Assembly (NCBI GenBank): GCA_030157865.1
Contig: JAOATY010000010.1
Location: 1-64,000 of the forward strand
Source: Candidatus Nanopelagicales bacterium
GTDB lineage: Bacteria; Actinomycetota; Actinomycetes; S36-B12; UBA5976
DNA: 64,000 nt
Direction: 5' to 3'
This document shows positions 11,826-23,100 of the stretch, piece after piece. The position numbers and the translations under genes are program-made. The notes beneath the pieces were generated by a model. The model saw only the letters and a program-made list of their open reading frames with translations. It was not told where the DNA came from and made no database searches. The first letter of the stretch is position 1. Each line of letters begins with the position of its first letter.

Positions 11826-13129
11826 TTTGCGCGAATTTCGATCGCTGCAGCGTGACCTGGCAAGCCTTCCGAGTTAGCAAGTGTGATTACCGTTTGGGCG
11901 ATTTCACTTAATGCAGTCTCGTTGTATTCGACATAGTGCACACCTCGTAGGAACGACTGCACAGAAAGTCCTGATGAGTGGCAAGCGCAACCGCCAGTAG
12001 GTAAAACGTGGTTGGAGCCAGCTGCGTAGTCCCCTAGCGAAACTGGAGACCAATCTCCTACGAAAATTGCTCCAGCATTGTTAACGCGCATTGCAACTTC
12101 CGAAGCATTGCGAGTGTGAATCTCTAAGTGCTCGGCAGCGTAGGCATCGACAACCTTTAACCCATGATCAAGATCGTCAACCAGAACAAAAGCGCTCTGC
12201 TGACCCGTTAGTGCAATTCGAATTCGATCCTTGTTCATATTTAGAGGTACTAAACGTTCAAGACTTGCTCGCACTTTATTGATCAAGTCTTCGCTATCTG
12301 TTACTAGAACAGATGCGGCAACTTCGTCATGCTCAGCCTGGCTAATCAAGTCGGCGGCCACAAAGTCTGGATTAGCGGAATCGTCTGCCAAGATTGCAAT
12401 TTCGGTTGGTCCTGCTTCAGAATCGATTCCGATTAAGCCCTTAAGCATTCGCTTTGCAGCAGTGACATACATATTGCCTGGACCGGTCACTAAGTAAACC
12501 GGTTCAATTTCAACATCACCAGTTGCTCCGTAGGCCATTAATGCAATTGCTTGTGAACCACCAGCTGCATAAACCTCAGTCACCCCAAGTAATGCACATG
12601 CCGCCAAAATTGTTGGGTGCGGCCAGCCACCAAATTCTTTTTGTGGTGGTGAACAAACAACTAAGGATTCAACGCCGGCGATCTGTGCGGGAACAACATT
12701 CATAATTACGCTACTTGGGTACACGTAATTGCCACCAGGAACATAAAGCCCTACGCGCTGCACCGGTAACCATCGCTCAGAAACAGTTCCACCTGGCGCC
12801 ACAGTTACTGTGGTGTCGCTTCGGCGTTGGTGTTCATGAACTTTTTGAACTCGTGCAATTGCATCGATAAGTGCTGCTTTAATCTTCGGATCAAGTTCTT
12901 GAAGTGACTGGTCAACAACTTCTTGTGGCACTCGAATCTGAGGAGCACGGACTCCATCAAATTTCTCGGACCAGTCTTGAACTGCAGCTACTCCGCGGTC
13001 TCGAACATCTTCAATAATCGGGCGAACTTGTTCAACAACGGAATCAAGGTCGAACTTGGCGCGTGGCACTAGATTTCGCAGATCTGACGCTCGTCGGGAT
13101 CCGCCTCGTAAATCTAGGGTTGATAACAT
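11822..13129 (-). CDS. hisD: Histidinol dehydrogenase
   Basis: 435 aa; [53 protein letters not shown]. Confidence 0.97.
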   Translation of the reverse strand: MLSTLDLRGGSRRASDLRNLVPRAKFDLDSVVEQVRPIIEDVRDRGVAAVQDWSEKFDGVRAPQIRVPQEVVDQSLQELDPKIKAALIDAIARVQKVHEHQRRSDTTVTVAPGGTVSERWLPVQRVGLYVPGGNYVYPSSVIMNVVPAQIAGVESLVVCSPPQKEFGGWPHPTILAACALLGVTEVYAAGGSQAIALMAYGATGDVEIEPVYLVTGPGNMYVTAAKRMLKGLIGIDSEAGPTEIAILADDSANPDFVAADLISQAEHDEVAASVLVTDSEDLINKVRASLERLVPLNMNKDRIRIALTGQQSAFVLVDDLDHGLKVVDAYAAEHLEIHTRNASEVAMRVNNAGAIFVGDWSPVSLGDYAAGSNHVLPTGGCACHSSGLSVQSFLRGVHYVEYNETALSEIAQTVITLANSEGLPGHAAAIEIRAK

Positions 13130-13173
13130 AATTCAAAGTTTAACTTGATTTTGGTGGCATAGGATTTGTTGCT

Positions 13174-13647
13174 ATGGCCACCGGTACTCCAGCGACGAAA
13201 TTACTCGCATCAGCAGGAGTTCATTACGTTGAGCACGAATACACACACGATCCAAACTCCACTTCGTTTGGGCTAGAAGCGGCCGAAAAGCTTGGTGTGG
13301 ATCCAAATCGAGTATTTAAAACCCTGATTGCCAACGTGGATGAGACTTATGCGGTTGCAATCGTCCCTGTTAGCCAACAAGTAAGTCTTAAGGCACTTTC
13401 TCGAGCACTCGGTGCAAAGCGCGCAACTATGGCAGATCCAGCCCAGGCCGCTCGAATGTCTGGATACGTAGTTGGCGGGATTAGTCCACTGGGCCAAAAG
13501 CGACTGCTCACTACTGTGATTGATCAGTCAGCCAAAGAATTTGAAACCATTTTGGTTAGTGGCGGTCGACGTGGCTTTGATATTGAACTTTCACCAATTG
13601 CGTTGGCTGATCTACTGTCTGCTGTTTTTGCTGAGATTGCTAGTTAG
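13174..13647 (+). CDS. ybaK: Cys-tRNA(Pro)/Cys-tRNA(Cys) deacylase, YbaK/EbsC family
   Basis: 157 aa; MATGTPATKLLASAGVHYVEHEYTHDP, YVVGGISPLGQK; convergent 8-bp overlap with dnaE end. Confidence 0.9.
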   Translation: MATGTPATKLLASAGVHYVEHEYTHDPNSTSFGLEAAEKLGVDPNRVFKTLIANVDETYAVAIVPVSQQVSLKALSRALGAKRATMADPAQAARMSGYVVGGISPLGQKRLLTTVIDQSAKEFETILVSGGRRGFDIELSPIALADLLSAVFAEIAS

Positions 13648-16600
13648 TTTGTAAAACTGGAGCTTCCAAACACGAAGCACCAAGTAAGGCTTTTAAGTCG
13701 GCAAACAACGAAGGTGATGGCGCTACGCGCAATTTGTCATCTGTTTTAACTGAAACGAATTTATCTGCCTGGACAACGGTTAGGTGAACTTCAGTTGTTC
13801 CTGGGTGCGCACTCAAAATTTGGCGAAGCGAATCCATTACAGCAGCGTTTACGCGAGTCTCTGGAATGTAAACATTTACTGGACCTGAATGAGCCGCACT
13901 GATATCTGGAACTGAAACTTCAAGGGCAGCAACGCGCGGTCCTTCATCATCTCGCTTGTCGATTCGAACCTTCATAAGCAAGATGGCGTCATCGTTTAGC
14001 AAAGTTGCAAACTTTGTAAAAGTGTTAGGCCAAACCATAACTTCGACAACACCTTCAAGATCTTCAAGCGCAACAATTGCCCAGCGATCACCAGATCGTT
14101 TCGTAGTCTTTAACTGAACACTGCTGACTAGCCCCCCGAGAGTTACAACTGCGCCATCAGAGGCATCTGCAACTCCAGAGATCGGCATCGATGTGCTCAT
14201 TGCCAAAACATGTTCGACGCCAAACAGTGGGTGGTCGCTGACGTAAAGACCAAGCATGTCTCGTTCTTGCGCGAGCAAAGTTTTCTTGTCCCACTCATCT
14301 GACGAGATGTTTACTTCAACGCCACCAATTGCATCATCGGAGAAATCATCCGAAGTTCCAAATAAATCAAACTGGCCAATTGCTTCAGCCTTCTTGGTAT
14401 CAAGGACTGAATCAACCGCTTCTACGTGTACTGCAAATAAACCGCGTCGAGTGTGACCAAGTGAGTCAAAGGCGCCAGCCTTAATAAGGGATTCAATTAC
14501 TCGCTTATTACAAACTTGAACATCCACTTTTGTTAGGAAGTCACCAAATGAAGTGAATCTACCTTTTTCAACCCGACTTACCTTCAAAGATTCAACGACG
14601 TTAACTCCGACGTTGCGAACTGCGGCAAGACCAAAACGAATGTCAGTTCCGATGGCAGTGAAATCTACATCTGATTCATTGACATCAGGCGGCAAAACCT
14701 TGATACCCATGCGACGGCATTCATTTAGGTAAACCGCGGACTTGTCCTTGTCGTCTTTGACGCTGGTAAGTAATGCGGCCATGTATTCAGCTGGGTAATT
14801 GGCCTTTAAGTAAGCCGTCCAATAAGACACCAGACCATAGCCCGCGCTGTGAGCCTTATTAAATGCGTAGTCAGAGAACGGAACCAGTGTTTCCCAAAGT
14901 TTATTGATTGCAACTTGGGCAAAGCCGCGTTCTTTCATGCCAGCTTCGAACGGAACATATTCCTTATCGAGAATTTCTTTCTTCTTCTTACCCATAGCTC
15001 GGCGTAAAAGGTCTGCTTGTCCAAGGGTGTAGCCGGCAACTTCTTGCGCAATAGCCATAACTTGCTCTTGATAAACAATGAGGCCGTAGGTGTCGCCCAA
15101 AATTCCGGCAAGCGGCTTTTCTAGATCTGGGTGAATTGGAACTTGAGCTTTGCGCTTGTTTTTGTAGTCCGCATAATCAGTGTGAGCGTTAACACCCATT
15201 GGACCTGGTCGATATAAAGCTAGAACCGCGGAGATGTCCTCAAAGTTGTCAGGGTTCATCGAACGCAGCAGTGATCGAATCGGACCGCTATCTAATTGGA
15301 AAACACCCAAAGTATCGCCGCGGGCCAATAGTTCATAAGTCTTCGGATCATCCAGTCCAAGCTCTTCTAGAACTACTGTTTCATCGCGGTTTGATTTGAT
15401 GTTCAACAAAGTGTCATCAAGCACAGTTAGATTTCGAAGTCCCAAGAAGTCCATCTTTAGAAGGCCTAGAGACTCACAGGCACCCATATCGAACTGCGTA
15501 ATAACTGCGCCGTCTTGATCTCGTCGCCAAACCGGCAAGACATCAATCAATTCTTCTTTACACAAAATCACCCCAGCTGCGTGCACGCCTGGCTGTCGCT
15601 TTAAGCCTTCGATGCCTCGCGCAGTATCAACAACTGCGCGAACGTCTGCGTCGTCGTCGTAGAGGTCTCGGAATTCGCCAGCCTCACCATAGCGATCATG
15701 TTCTGGATCGAAGATTCCAGAAAGTGGAATGTCCTTGCCCATAACACCTGGTGGCATTGCCTTGGTGATCTTGTCACCTAATGCATATGGGAAACCGAGT
15801 GCGCGAGTGGAGTCTTTTACGGCCGCCTTCGCTTTAATCGATGCATAAGTAATGATCTGGGCAACTCGTTCTTCACCGTACTTTTGCGTTGCATAGCGAA
15901 TCATTTCGCTGCGTCGACGTTCATCAAAATCGATGTCGATGTCGGGCATCGAGATTCGTTCTGGATTCAAAAAGCGCTCGAAAAGCAAGCCGTGCTGAAT
16001 TGGATCAAGTTCAGTGATGCCTAATGCCCAGGCAATTAATGCGCCCGCTGCAGAACCACGGCCAGGTCCTACGCGAATACCTTCTTCGCGGGCATGGCGA
16101 CAAAGGTCAGCAACCACTAAGAAGTAACCCGGGAATCCCATTTGTTCGACAACGGCAAGTTCAAACTTCGCACGCTCGAGGTGCTCTTTAGGAATTTTGT
16201 TGCCATTAAATCGGCGCTCTAATCCGATCTGAACTTCTTTAACTAGCCAAGTGTTTTCAGTTTCGCCAGCTGGAACTGGGAAGGAAGGCAGCAGGTCCTG
16301 ACCCTCAACAAAATTAATGTTGCAACGCTCGGCAATTAACAACGTGTTGTCACAAGCATCAGGAAGTTCGCGCCAAACTTCGCGCATTTCTGCAGCAGTC
16401 TTTAAGTAGAAGTCTTGAGCATCAAATTTAAATCGCTTTGGATCATCCATGGTTGCCCGAGTTCCAATGCAAAGCAGCACTTCGTGCATCCGGGCATCTT
16501 CTGGGTAAACGTAATGAAGATCGTTTGTTGCCACTAACTTCAGATTCAAAGTCTTGGCAATCTTTAGCAAATCTTCACGGTGACGGCGTTCAATGCCTAA

Positions 16601-17194
16601 GCCGTGATCCATGAGTTCAACAAAATAGTTTTCTTGTCCCAAGATTTCGCGCATAGTTGCTGCAGTGCTTAAAGCTTTATCGTAATTACCAGCCTGTAGC
16701 CAGCGATTAACTTCACCGGAAGGACAACCGGTAGTTCCGATTAGTCCTTTGCCATGTTGTTCGAGTAACTCGGCATCAAAACGCGGCTGGTAGTAATAGC
16801 CTTCAAGACTTGCCTTACTGGAAAGACGGAAGAGGTTGTGAAGTCCAACATTGTTTTCTGCCCACAGCGTCATATGGGTGTAGTTGTAGCGTCCGCGCCC
16901 AGCGCCATCAAGTGATGTGTCATCGACAGCTGGGGTTCCAAAATCAAATGGTGCGCGAAGTTTGCGACCTTGCGGTGCGTAATAGCCCTCGATGCCAATG
17001 ATTGGTTTCACATTGCTGGATTGTGACTTCTTCCAAAATTCAAACGCACCATATAGATTGCCATGATCAGTCATAGCGATAGCTGGCATTCCGAGTTCAT
17101 CGGCTTTAGAGAAAAGGTCAGTTAAGCGCGCCGCGCCATCCAGCATTGAATACTCGGTGTGCACATGAAGATGCACGAACGAGTCATTGCTCAC
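13640..17194 (-). CDS. dnaE: DNA polymerase III alpha subunit (DnaE1)
   Basis: 1184 aa; PHP start FVHLHVHTEYSMLDGAARL, RGSAAGALIAWALGIT, MPDIDIDFDERRR, C-terminal OB fold. Confidence 0.97.
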   Translation of the reverse strand: MSNDSFVHLHVHTEYSMLDGAARLTDLFSKADELGMPAIAMTDHGNLYGAFEFWKKSQSSNVKPIIGIEGYYAPQGRKLRAPFDFGTPAVDDTSLDGAGRGRYNYTHMTLWAENNVGLHNLFRLSSKASLEGYYYQPRFDAELLEQHGKGLIGTTGCPSGEVNRWLQAGNYDKALSTAATMREILGQENYFVELMDHGLGIERRHREDLLKIAKTLNLKLVATNDLHYVYPEDARMHEVLLCIGTRATMDDPKRFKFDAQDFYLKTAAEMREVWRELPDACDNTLLIAERCNINFVEGQDLLPSFPVPAGETENTWLVKEVQIGLERRFNGNKIPKEHLERAKFELAVVEQMGFPGYFLVVADLCRHAREEGIRVGPGRGSAAGALIAWALGITELDPIQHGLLFERFLNPERISMPDIDIDFDERRRSEMIRYATQKYGEERVAQIITYASIKAKAAVKDSTRALGFPYALGDKITKAMPPGVMGKDIPLSGIFDPEHDRYGEAGEFRDLYDDDADVRAVVDTARGIEGLKRQPGVHAAGVILCKEELIDVLPVWRRDQDGAVITQFDMGACESLGLLKMDFLGLRNLTVLDDTLLNIKSNRDETVVLEELGLDDPKTYELLARGDTLGVFQLDSGPIRSLLRSMNPDNFEDISAVLALYRPGPMGVNAHTDYADYKNKRKAQVPIHPDLEKPLAGILGDTYGLIVYQEQVMAIAQEVAGYTLGQADLLRRAMGKKKKEILDKEYVPFEAGMKERGFAQVAINKLWETLVPFSDYAFNKAHSAGYGLVSYWTAYLKANYPAEYMAALLTSVKDDKDKSAVYLNECRRMGIKVLPPDVNESDVDFTAIGTDIRFGLAAVRNVGVNVVESLKVSRVEKGRFTSFGDFLTKVDVQVCNKRVIESLIKAGAFDSLGHTRRGLFAVHVEAVDSVLDTKKAEAIGQFDLFGTSDDFSDDAIGGVEVNISSDEWDKKTLLAQERDMLGLYVSDHPLFGVEHVLAMSTSMPISGVADASDGAVVTLGGLVSSVQLKTTKRSGDRWAIVALEDLEGVVEVMVWPNTFTKFATLLNDDAILLMKVRIDKRDDEGPRVAALEVSVPDISAAHSGPVNVYIPETRVNAAVMDSLRQILSAHPGTTEVHLTVVQADKFVSVKTDDKLRVAPSPSLFADLKALLGASCLEAPVLQTN

Positions 17195-17340
17195 AGGATT
17201 AGTTCCTTTTATTTCAGAGGGTAAGTTCGCGGGAGGAAGGACGCTCCCCTAGGTTACCTGCGACCTGTGACAAGAAAGTGCAGTGGGTCGAAGTGACTTT
17301 TTAGTGGCTGAGTCCTTTGAGCCAAGTCTCAAGGACTCGG

Positions 17341-18252
17341 CTAAAGGTTACGGGCCAGCTCTAAGGACTTGGCTAAATCTGGGGCATATTCGGATTCGAA
17401 ACTTACCCGCTCCCCAGAAACTGGGTGCTCGAAACCTAACCGAACGGCATGTAGCCATTGGCGGTCAAGCTTTAACTTGGCAGCCAAAGTTGGGTCCGCG
17501 CCATATGTAAGGTCGCCACAGCATGGGTGGCGAAGGCCTGACATGTGAACGCGAATTTGATGAGTTCGGCCAGTTTCTAGGTGAACTTCCAAAAGTGATG
17601 CATAAGCAAACGATTCCAAGGTGTCGTAATGCGTAATGCTTGGTCGACCGCCACTCATGATTGCAAAGCGATATGAAGATGATGGGTGACGATCGATTGG
17701 TGCATCGATTGTTCCGTTGATTGGATCTAGTCGGCCCTGGATCAATGTGTGATAAATCTTGTCAACTGTGCGATCTCGGAATTGATCTTTAATGCTGACG
17801 TAAGCACGTTCGGATTTGGTAACAACCATCAGGCCGCTAGTTCCAACATCTAGACGATGCACGATACCTTTACGTTCGGTTGGACCGTAGGAAGTTAGCA
17901 CAGTTCCCATTGCTGTTAGTGAGCCGGTAACTGTTGGTCCAGACCAACCTTGGCTTGGATGAGCCGCAACACCAGCTGGCTTATCAATTACAACGAATGA
18001 GTCGTCTTCAAAAACAATTGGAAGTTCAACCGTTGGTTCTGCTTCGTATAGGTCAGGGTCTGGAAGGTCCACTTCAATAACATCACCGAAGGCTAAGCGC
18101 GCACTCTTCTGTGCAACTTTGCCATTTAAAGTAACGCGCTTTTCTTCCAGCAAAGTCACGCAAGTGGCGCGGGACTCCCCCGTAAGTCGAGACAAGGCCA
18201 CGTCACAACGTTCGCCTTCAAGTGATTCGTCAATCGGCCAAGTACGAATCAT
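17341..18252 (-). CDS. 23S rRNA pseudouridine synthase RluD-like
   Basis: 303 aa; S4 domain then VHRLDVGTSGLMVVTKS and GRTHQIRVHMSGLRHP. Confidence 0.92.
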   Translation of the reverse strand: MIRTWPIDESLEGERCDVALSRLTGESRATCVTLLEEKRVTLNGKVAQKSARLAFGDVIEVDLPDPDLYEAEPTVELPIVFEDDSFVVIDKPAGVAAHPSQGWSGPTVTGSLTAMGTVLTSYGPTERKGIVHRLDVGTSGLMVVTKSERAYVSIKDQFRDRTVDKIYHTLIQGRLDPINGTIDAPIDRHPSSSYRFAIMSGGRPSITHYDTLESFAYASLLEVHLETGRTHQIRVHMSGLRHPCCGDLTYGADPTLAAKLKLDRQWLHAVRLGFEHPVSGERVSFESEYAPDLAKSLELARNL

Positions 18253-18773
18253 TTTTGATCAGCATCCGTTTCAGTTGGAAGTGCATTTGGCGTTTGATAC
18301 TCCACGCCTCGCATCGACAGAATTACCATCGCGATTGCCGAAAGCACGACCGCGCTGTCGCTGATGTTGAACATTGGGTAATTCGGCACCGAAATAAAGT
18401 CCACAACATGGCCATGAAACATTTCAGGACTGCGGAAAATTCGATCGATTAAATTACCGACCGCTCCACCTAGTAAGCCGCCAAGTGCAATAGCCCAAGG
18501 CTTGTTAGTTACATTCTTAGAAATCAATAGAATCGCAATCGTTACCGCGATGGCAATCAAAGTGAATACCCAGGTAACGCTGGTACCGAATGAGAATGCA
18601 GCGCCCGGATTTCTTACAAACGAGAACTTTAGAAATTCGCCAATGACTTTAATGTCAGATTGGTTTTCAAGTCTGGCAACTGCCCAGGCTTTAGTCGCCA
18701 AATCGAGCAATATGACAACAAGTGCAGTTACGAGAAGTTGGCGACGATACACGACGTTAGGAACGGTCTTCAC
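18249..18773 (-). CDS. lspA: Lipoprotein signal peptidase
   Basis: FVRNPGAAFSFG, GGAVGNLIDRIFR, VVDFISVPNYPMFNISDSAV; GTG start at 18773 preferred over the longer ORF that overlaps the upstream gene. Confidence 0.93.
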   Translation of the reverse strand: MKTVPNVVYRRQLLVTALVVILLDLATKAWAVARLENQSDIKVIGEFLKFSFVRNPGAAFSFGTSVTWVFTLIAIAVTIAILLISKNVTNKPWAIALGGLLGGAVGNLIDRIFRSPEMFHGHVVDFISVPNYPMFNISDSAVVLSAIAMVILSMRGVEYQTPNALPTETDADQK

Positions 18774-19578
18774 GCTCGCGGCAAGGCATGCACATTGTTG
18801 CACGTGGATTAGCTTCTTGTAGGCGAAGCTTTCCGATTTGCTTGCCACAGTTTTCACATGCGCCGTAAGTTCCGGCTTCGATACGTTCTAATGCGCGATT
18901 GGTTTGATCCAATAGATCTTTCTTGTTTGAAAGAATCGAGATCTCGTGTTCACGCTCAAAAGTCTTGGTGCCTGCGTCAGCCTGATCATCGCCTGCGCCT
19001 TCACCACTTTCCATGATCAAGGCATGGAAGCTTTCTTCAGCCTGGGCAATTTCAATTGCTAGTTCTTCTGCTTCGGAAGTAAGCATTTTGCGAACTGCAT
19101 TTAATTCTGTCTTTGTCCAGTTTGATTCATCTTCTTGAACTACTGGATGCTTAGGCGCAGCTTTCTTGCCTGGCACTGCCTTACGAACAGAAGGAAGACC
19201 AACTGAACCAATTGGATTAATAACCTGAACCGGTGGACCAGCTAACGCGGCTGCCGCAGCAGCTTCAGCTTTTGCGATTGCAGCAAGCTGGGCTTTAGTA
19301 ACTTTTGGTTCCTTAACAACTACTGGCTTTGGTTCAGCAACTTTCTTAGCTGGCTTAACTGGCGCAACTTTCTTCGCTACCTTTGCCGGAGCTTTTTTCG
19401 CTGGGGCTTTTTTGGCTGGAGCCTTTTTCGCAGGTTCTTTCTTAGCCGCAGCCTTCTTTGCTACTGGGGCTTTTTTGGCAGGGGCAGCCTTCTTTGCTGG
19501 CGCTGACTTCTTGGCAGCTGGAGCCTTCTTGGCAGCGCTTGCCTTAGTTGGCGTCTTCTTAGCTGGTTTCGCAGCCAT
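18757..19578 (-). CDS. TraR/DksA C4 zinc-finger protein with long Lys/Ala/Pro-rich N-terminus
   Basis: C-terminus CENCGKQIGKLRLQEANPRATMCMPCRERE (two CxxC); N-terminal ~90 aa of AKKAP repeats. Confidence 0.9.
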   Translation of the reverse strand: MAAKPAKKTPTKASAAKKAPAAKKSAPAKKAAPAKKAPVAKKAAAKKEPAKKAPAKKAPAKKAPAKVAKKVAPVKPAKKVAEPKPVVVKEPKVTKAQLAAIAKAEAAAAAALAGPPVQVINPIGSVGLPSVRKAVPGKKAAPKHPVVQEDESNWTKTELNAVRKMLTSEAEELAIEIAQAEESFHALIMESGEGAGDDQADAGTKTFEREHEISILSNKKDLLDQTNRALERIEAGTYGACENCGKQIGKLRLQEANPRATMCMPCREREDRS

Positions 19579-19879
19579 GGTATTCCCCTTTAAGTAATGC
19601 CTAATTTTTATCGACTAAGTCCCTAGACTCTACCGAGTCCATTGGATAATGCTCGCTAGAAGGTACGTTAAAACACGAATTCCTGCAATTTTTGGCCAAG
19701 TTTTGGGTAGATCTGGTGGAAACCTCGATTACCGGGCTGTTTTCAATCGCAATTCGGCGCGATCACACTGTTCTTAAGCCTTCGCAAAATGGGAATAATC
19801 AACCTTTCCTACTAATCTTTACTACTAGTCGGCAAAACGATGATGAAGACACATTGCGCAGCCAACAACACCAAATCAG

Positions 19880-20149
19880 CGAATTGGGGACGGTGTAAGC
19901 CCAAAAAGGTGTTGTTCTGAGTGATATCACTTCTGAGTTGCTTCGAAGAACGGCCAATAATGGGAATAGATCCCCAACTTGGCCAAGTAGAACGAGTCAG
20001 CTGACCGAAACTTAAGTGGATTTTGCGTCGCAAGTGCAAAGTCAACAAGGGTGGTACCGCGGGAATGGCCTAAAAATCATCTCGTCCCTTGAATTCATAT
20101 TCACCAAACGGTGATCATGAAAATTGACTGCAAGCGACGAGGAAAACTG
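19880..20149 (+). promoter_or_regulatory. T-box riboswitch leader of ileS (translational type predicted)
   Basis: T-box core AGGGTGGTACCGCG at 20048-20061 upstream of ileS; candidate AUC specifier at 19926-19928; anti-SD CTCGTC (20081-20086) complementary to GACGAG (20136-20141) of the ileS ribosome-binding site. The 5' boundary is approximate. Confidence 0.88.
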
Positions 20150-23100
20150 ATGGCTTACCGCGATGTACCCGCGAAGATTGATCTTCCAGCGATGGAGCAC
20201 GATGTGCTCTCGTTTTGGAAAGACAATGACATCTTTCATAAATCATTAGCGCGAACTAGTGATGGTCCGCGCTGGGTGTTTTTCGAAGGACCGCCGACAG
20301 CTAACGGCATGCCAGGAACACACCACGTCGAGGCACGCGTATTCAAGGACATCTTCCCGCGCTATCGCACCATGAAGGGTTACAACGTTCCGCGTAAGGC
20401 TGGTTGGGACTGCCATGGCTTGCCAGTCGAATTAGCCGTTGAAAAGGAATTGGGTTTCACTGGCAAACAAGATATTGAAAAATACGGAATCGCAGAATTC
20501 AATGCTCGATGCAAAGAATCAGTATTGCGTCACGTTGATGAATTCGAAAACATGACTTCGCGCATGGGCTACTGGGTAGATATGGACCAGGCCTATTGGA
20601 CCATGGATGAAAAATACATCGACAGCGTTTGGTGGAGCTTAAAGCGAATCTTTGATAAAGGTCTCTTGGTTCAGGATCACCGCGTTTCTCCGTATTGCCC
20701 ACGTTGCGGCACTGGCTTATCCGATCACGAATTAGCTCAAGGCTACGAAGATGTAGTCGACGCCTCGGTTTATGTTCGATTCCCTGTGACAAGTGGTCCA
20801 CTTCCAGAAAAGTATTCCGGAATCTCGTTATTGATTTGGACAACCACACCTTGGACTTTAATTTCCAACACCGCTGCTGCAGTTAATGCTGAAGTTGATT
20901 ACGTTGTTGCCCAAACTGCTGATGGCGAATACCTGGTCATTGCCGAAGCGTTACGCGAAAAAGTGCTTGGCGAAGACTCAAAGGCACTCGAAACCATCAA
21001 GGGTCGTGACCTAGAAGGCACCAGTTACCAGCGTCCGTTCGATTGGGTAACTTTCCCAGAAACAGATGCTCCGGTACATACCGTGCTATTGGCTGACTTT
21101 GTTACCACCGAAGACGGTACTGGCGTAGTCCATGAAGCTCCAGCATTTGGCGCAGAGGATCTTGTACTTTGTCGTTCATATGGTTTGCCGGTTGTAAATC
21201 CAGTTTTGCCAAATGGAACTTTTGAATCTGATATTCCAGAAGTAGCTGGAGTCTTCTTTAAGACCGCTGATCCGCGTCTAGTCGAGTTGCTAGAGGAAAA
21301 GGGACTGCTGTTCCGTCATCTGCCTTATGAGCACTCCTACCCGCATTGCTGGAGATGTCACACTGCGTTGATTTATTACGCACAACCGTCTTGGTACATC
21401 AAGACCACTGAGATCAAAGACAAGTTGCTAGCTCAAAACGAAAAAACCAATTGGTTCCCAGAAACTATTAAGAACGGTCGATTCGGTGACTGGCTAAACA
21501 ACAACGTCGACTGGGCACTTTCACGTAATCGCTATTGGGGAACTCCGCTACCAATCTGGCGCTGTGAAGAAAACCACTTAACTTGCGTTGGTGGTCGCTC
21601 AGAACTTGCATCTCTTGCAGGCGATCACACCTTAACCGTTGATCCACATAGACCGTTTGTGGACGACATCATTTTTGCTTGCCCAGAGTGCGGTGGTACT
21701 GCTACTCGAGTACCGGAAGTCATCGACTGTTGGTACGACTCAGGTGCAATGCCATTCGCACAATGGGGTTACCCAGAAAACAATAAGGAAACTTTTGAAG
21801 CCAGCTACCCAGCTGATTTCATTTGTGAAGCGATTGATCAAACCCGTGGCTGGTTCTACACCTTGATGGCCATTGGAACTTTAGTGTTTGAAGAATCTTC
21901 ATACGAGAACGTGCTTTGTCTTGGTCACATCCTTGATGAAGACGGTCGAAAGATGAGTAAGCACTTAGGTAACGTGCTTGAGCCAATCGGTTTGATGGAT
22001 GAACACGGTGCTGATGCACTTCGTTGGTTCATGCTTGTAAGTGGTTCGCCATGGAGCGCACGTCGCGTTGGTCACGGCACAATTGCAGAAGTTGTTCGCA
22101 AGACACTTCTTACTTACTGGAACACTGTTGCATTCCAAAGTCTCTATGCTCGCGCAGGTAATTGGGATAGCAGCACTGCTTCGCTTGATGGACTTACTGA
22201 CCTTGATCAGTGGGCAGTATCGCAAGCCACTCGCCTAGCGCGCGATGTCGATCAGGCACTTGAACAGTTCGATACGCAACGTGCTGGTCGCTTTATTGCT
22301 GAGTACGTAGATGATTTGAGCAACTGGTACGTCCGTCGTTCTCGTCGCCGGTTCTGGGATGCAGATCACGCGGCGCTAAGTACTTTGCATTACTGCCTAA
22401 AGGTAGTGACTCAAGTAATGGCTCCGTTCACACCGTTTATTACTGAACGCGTTTGGCAAGACCTTTACACAACTTCAGACACTGAATCTGTGCACTTGAG
22501 TTCTTGGCCACAGTGGTCAGATGACCAGATCAGCGACACCTTGCGTGATCAGGTTGATCTAACTCGCCGCTTAGTTGAACTTGGTCGATCGGCGCGCGCC
22601 GCATCTGGCGTAAAGACGCGTCAGCCACTTCAGCGTGCATTGGTCGCGGCTCCAGGTTGGGACACTTTGCCAGAAGGTCTGCAGGCTCAGATTCGAGATG
22701 AAGTAAACGTATTAAGTCTGGAAAGTCTGTCAGGTACTGGCGAGCTTGTTGATGTCAGCCTGAAGGCGAACTTCAAGACACTTGGCGCAAGGTTTGGCAA
22801 GAGTACGCCAGAAATTGCTTCGGCAATCGCTTCGGCAGATGCCAATGCCTTAGTAGATGCCTTGAGATCTGGCACTACCTCTGTTCAAGTTTCTGGGGTC
22901 GACTACGAAATTGGTCCGGATGATGTTGTCGTCACCGAAGTCCCTCGTGAAGGCTGGACTGTTGCAAGTGATTCTGGTGAATCATTAGCCCTCGATCTAG
23001 CCTTGACTCCTGAGTTAATCGGTCAAGGCATTGCTCGAGACGTTACTCGCCTGATTCAAGATGCTCGCAAATCATCTGGCTTGGACATTAGCGATCGAAT

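Noticed and set aside
17310-17338. Imperfect hairpin GAGTCCTTTGAGCCAAGTCTCAAGGACTC between dnaE and rluD
   Set aside because: A real stem (7+4 bp), but no U-tract on either strand and it overlaps no start region; too weak to call as a terminator or RNA element.
18773-18857. Extended N-terminus of the lspA ORF (MKTVASKSESFAYKKLIH...)
   Set aside because: Overlaps the zinc-finger gene's conserved C-terminus; the GTG at 18773 gives the normal LspA N-terminus.
19592-19879. Possible small RNA or ORF in the gap upstream of the ileS T-box
   Set aside because: Short ORFs here (19692-19898, 19812-20048) have no motif support and I see no strong hairpin beyond the T-box leader itself.
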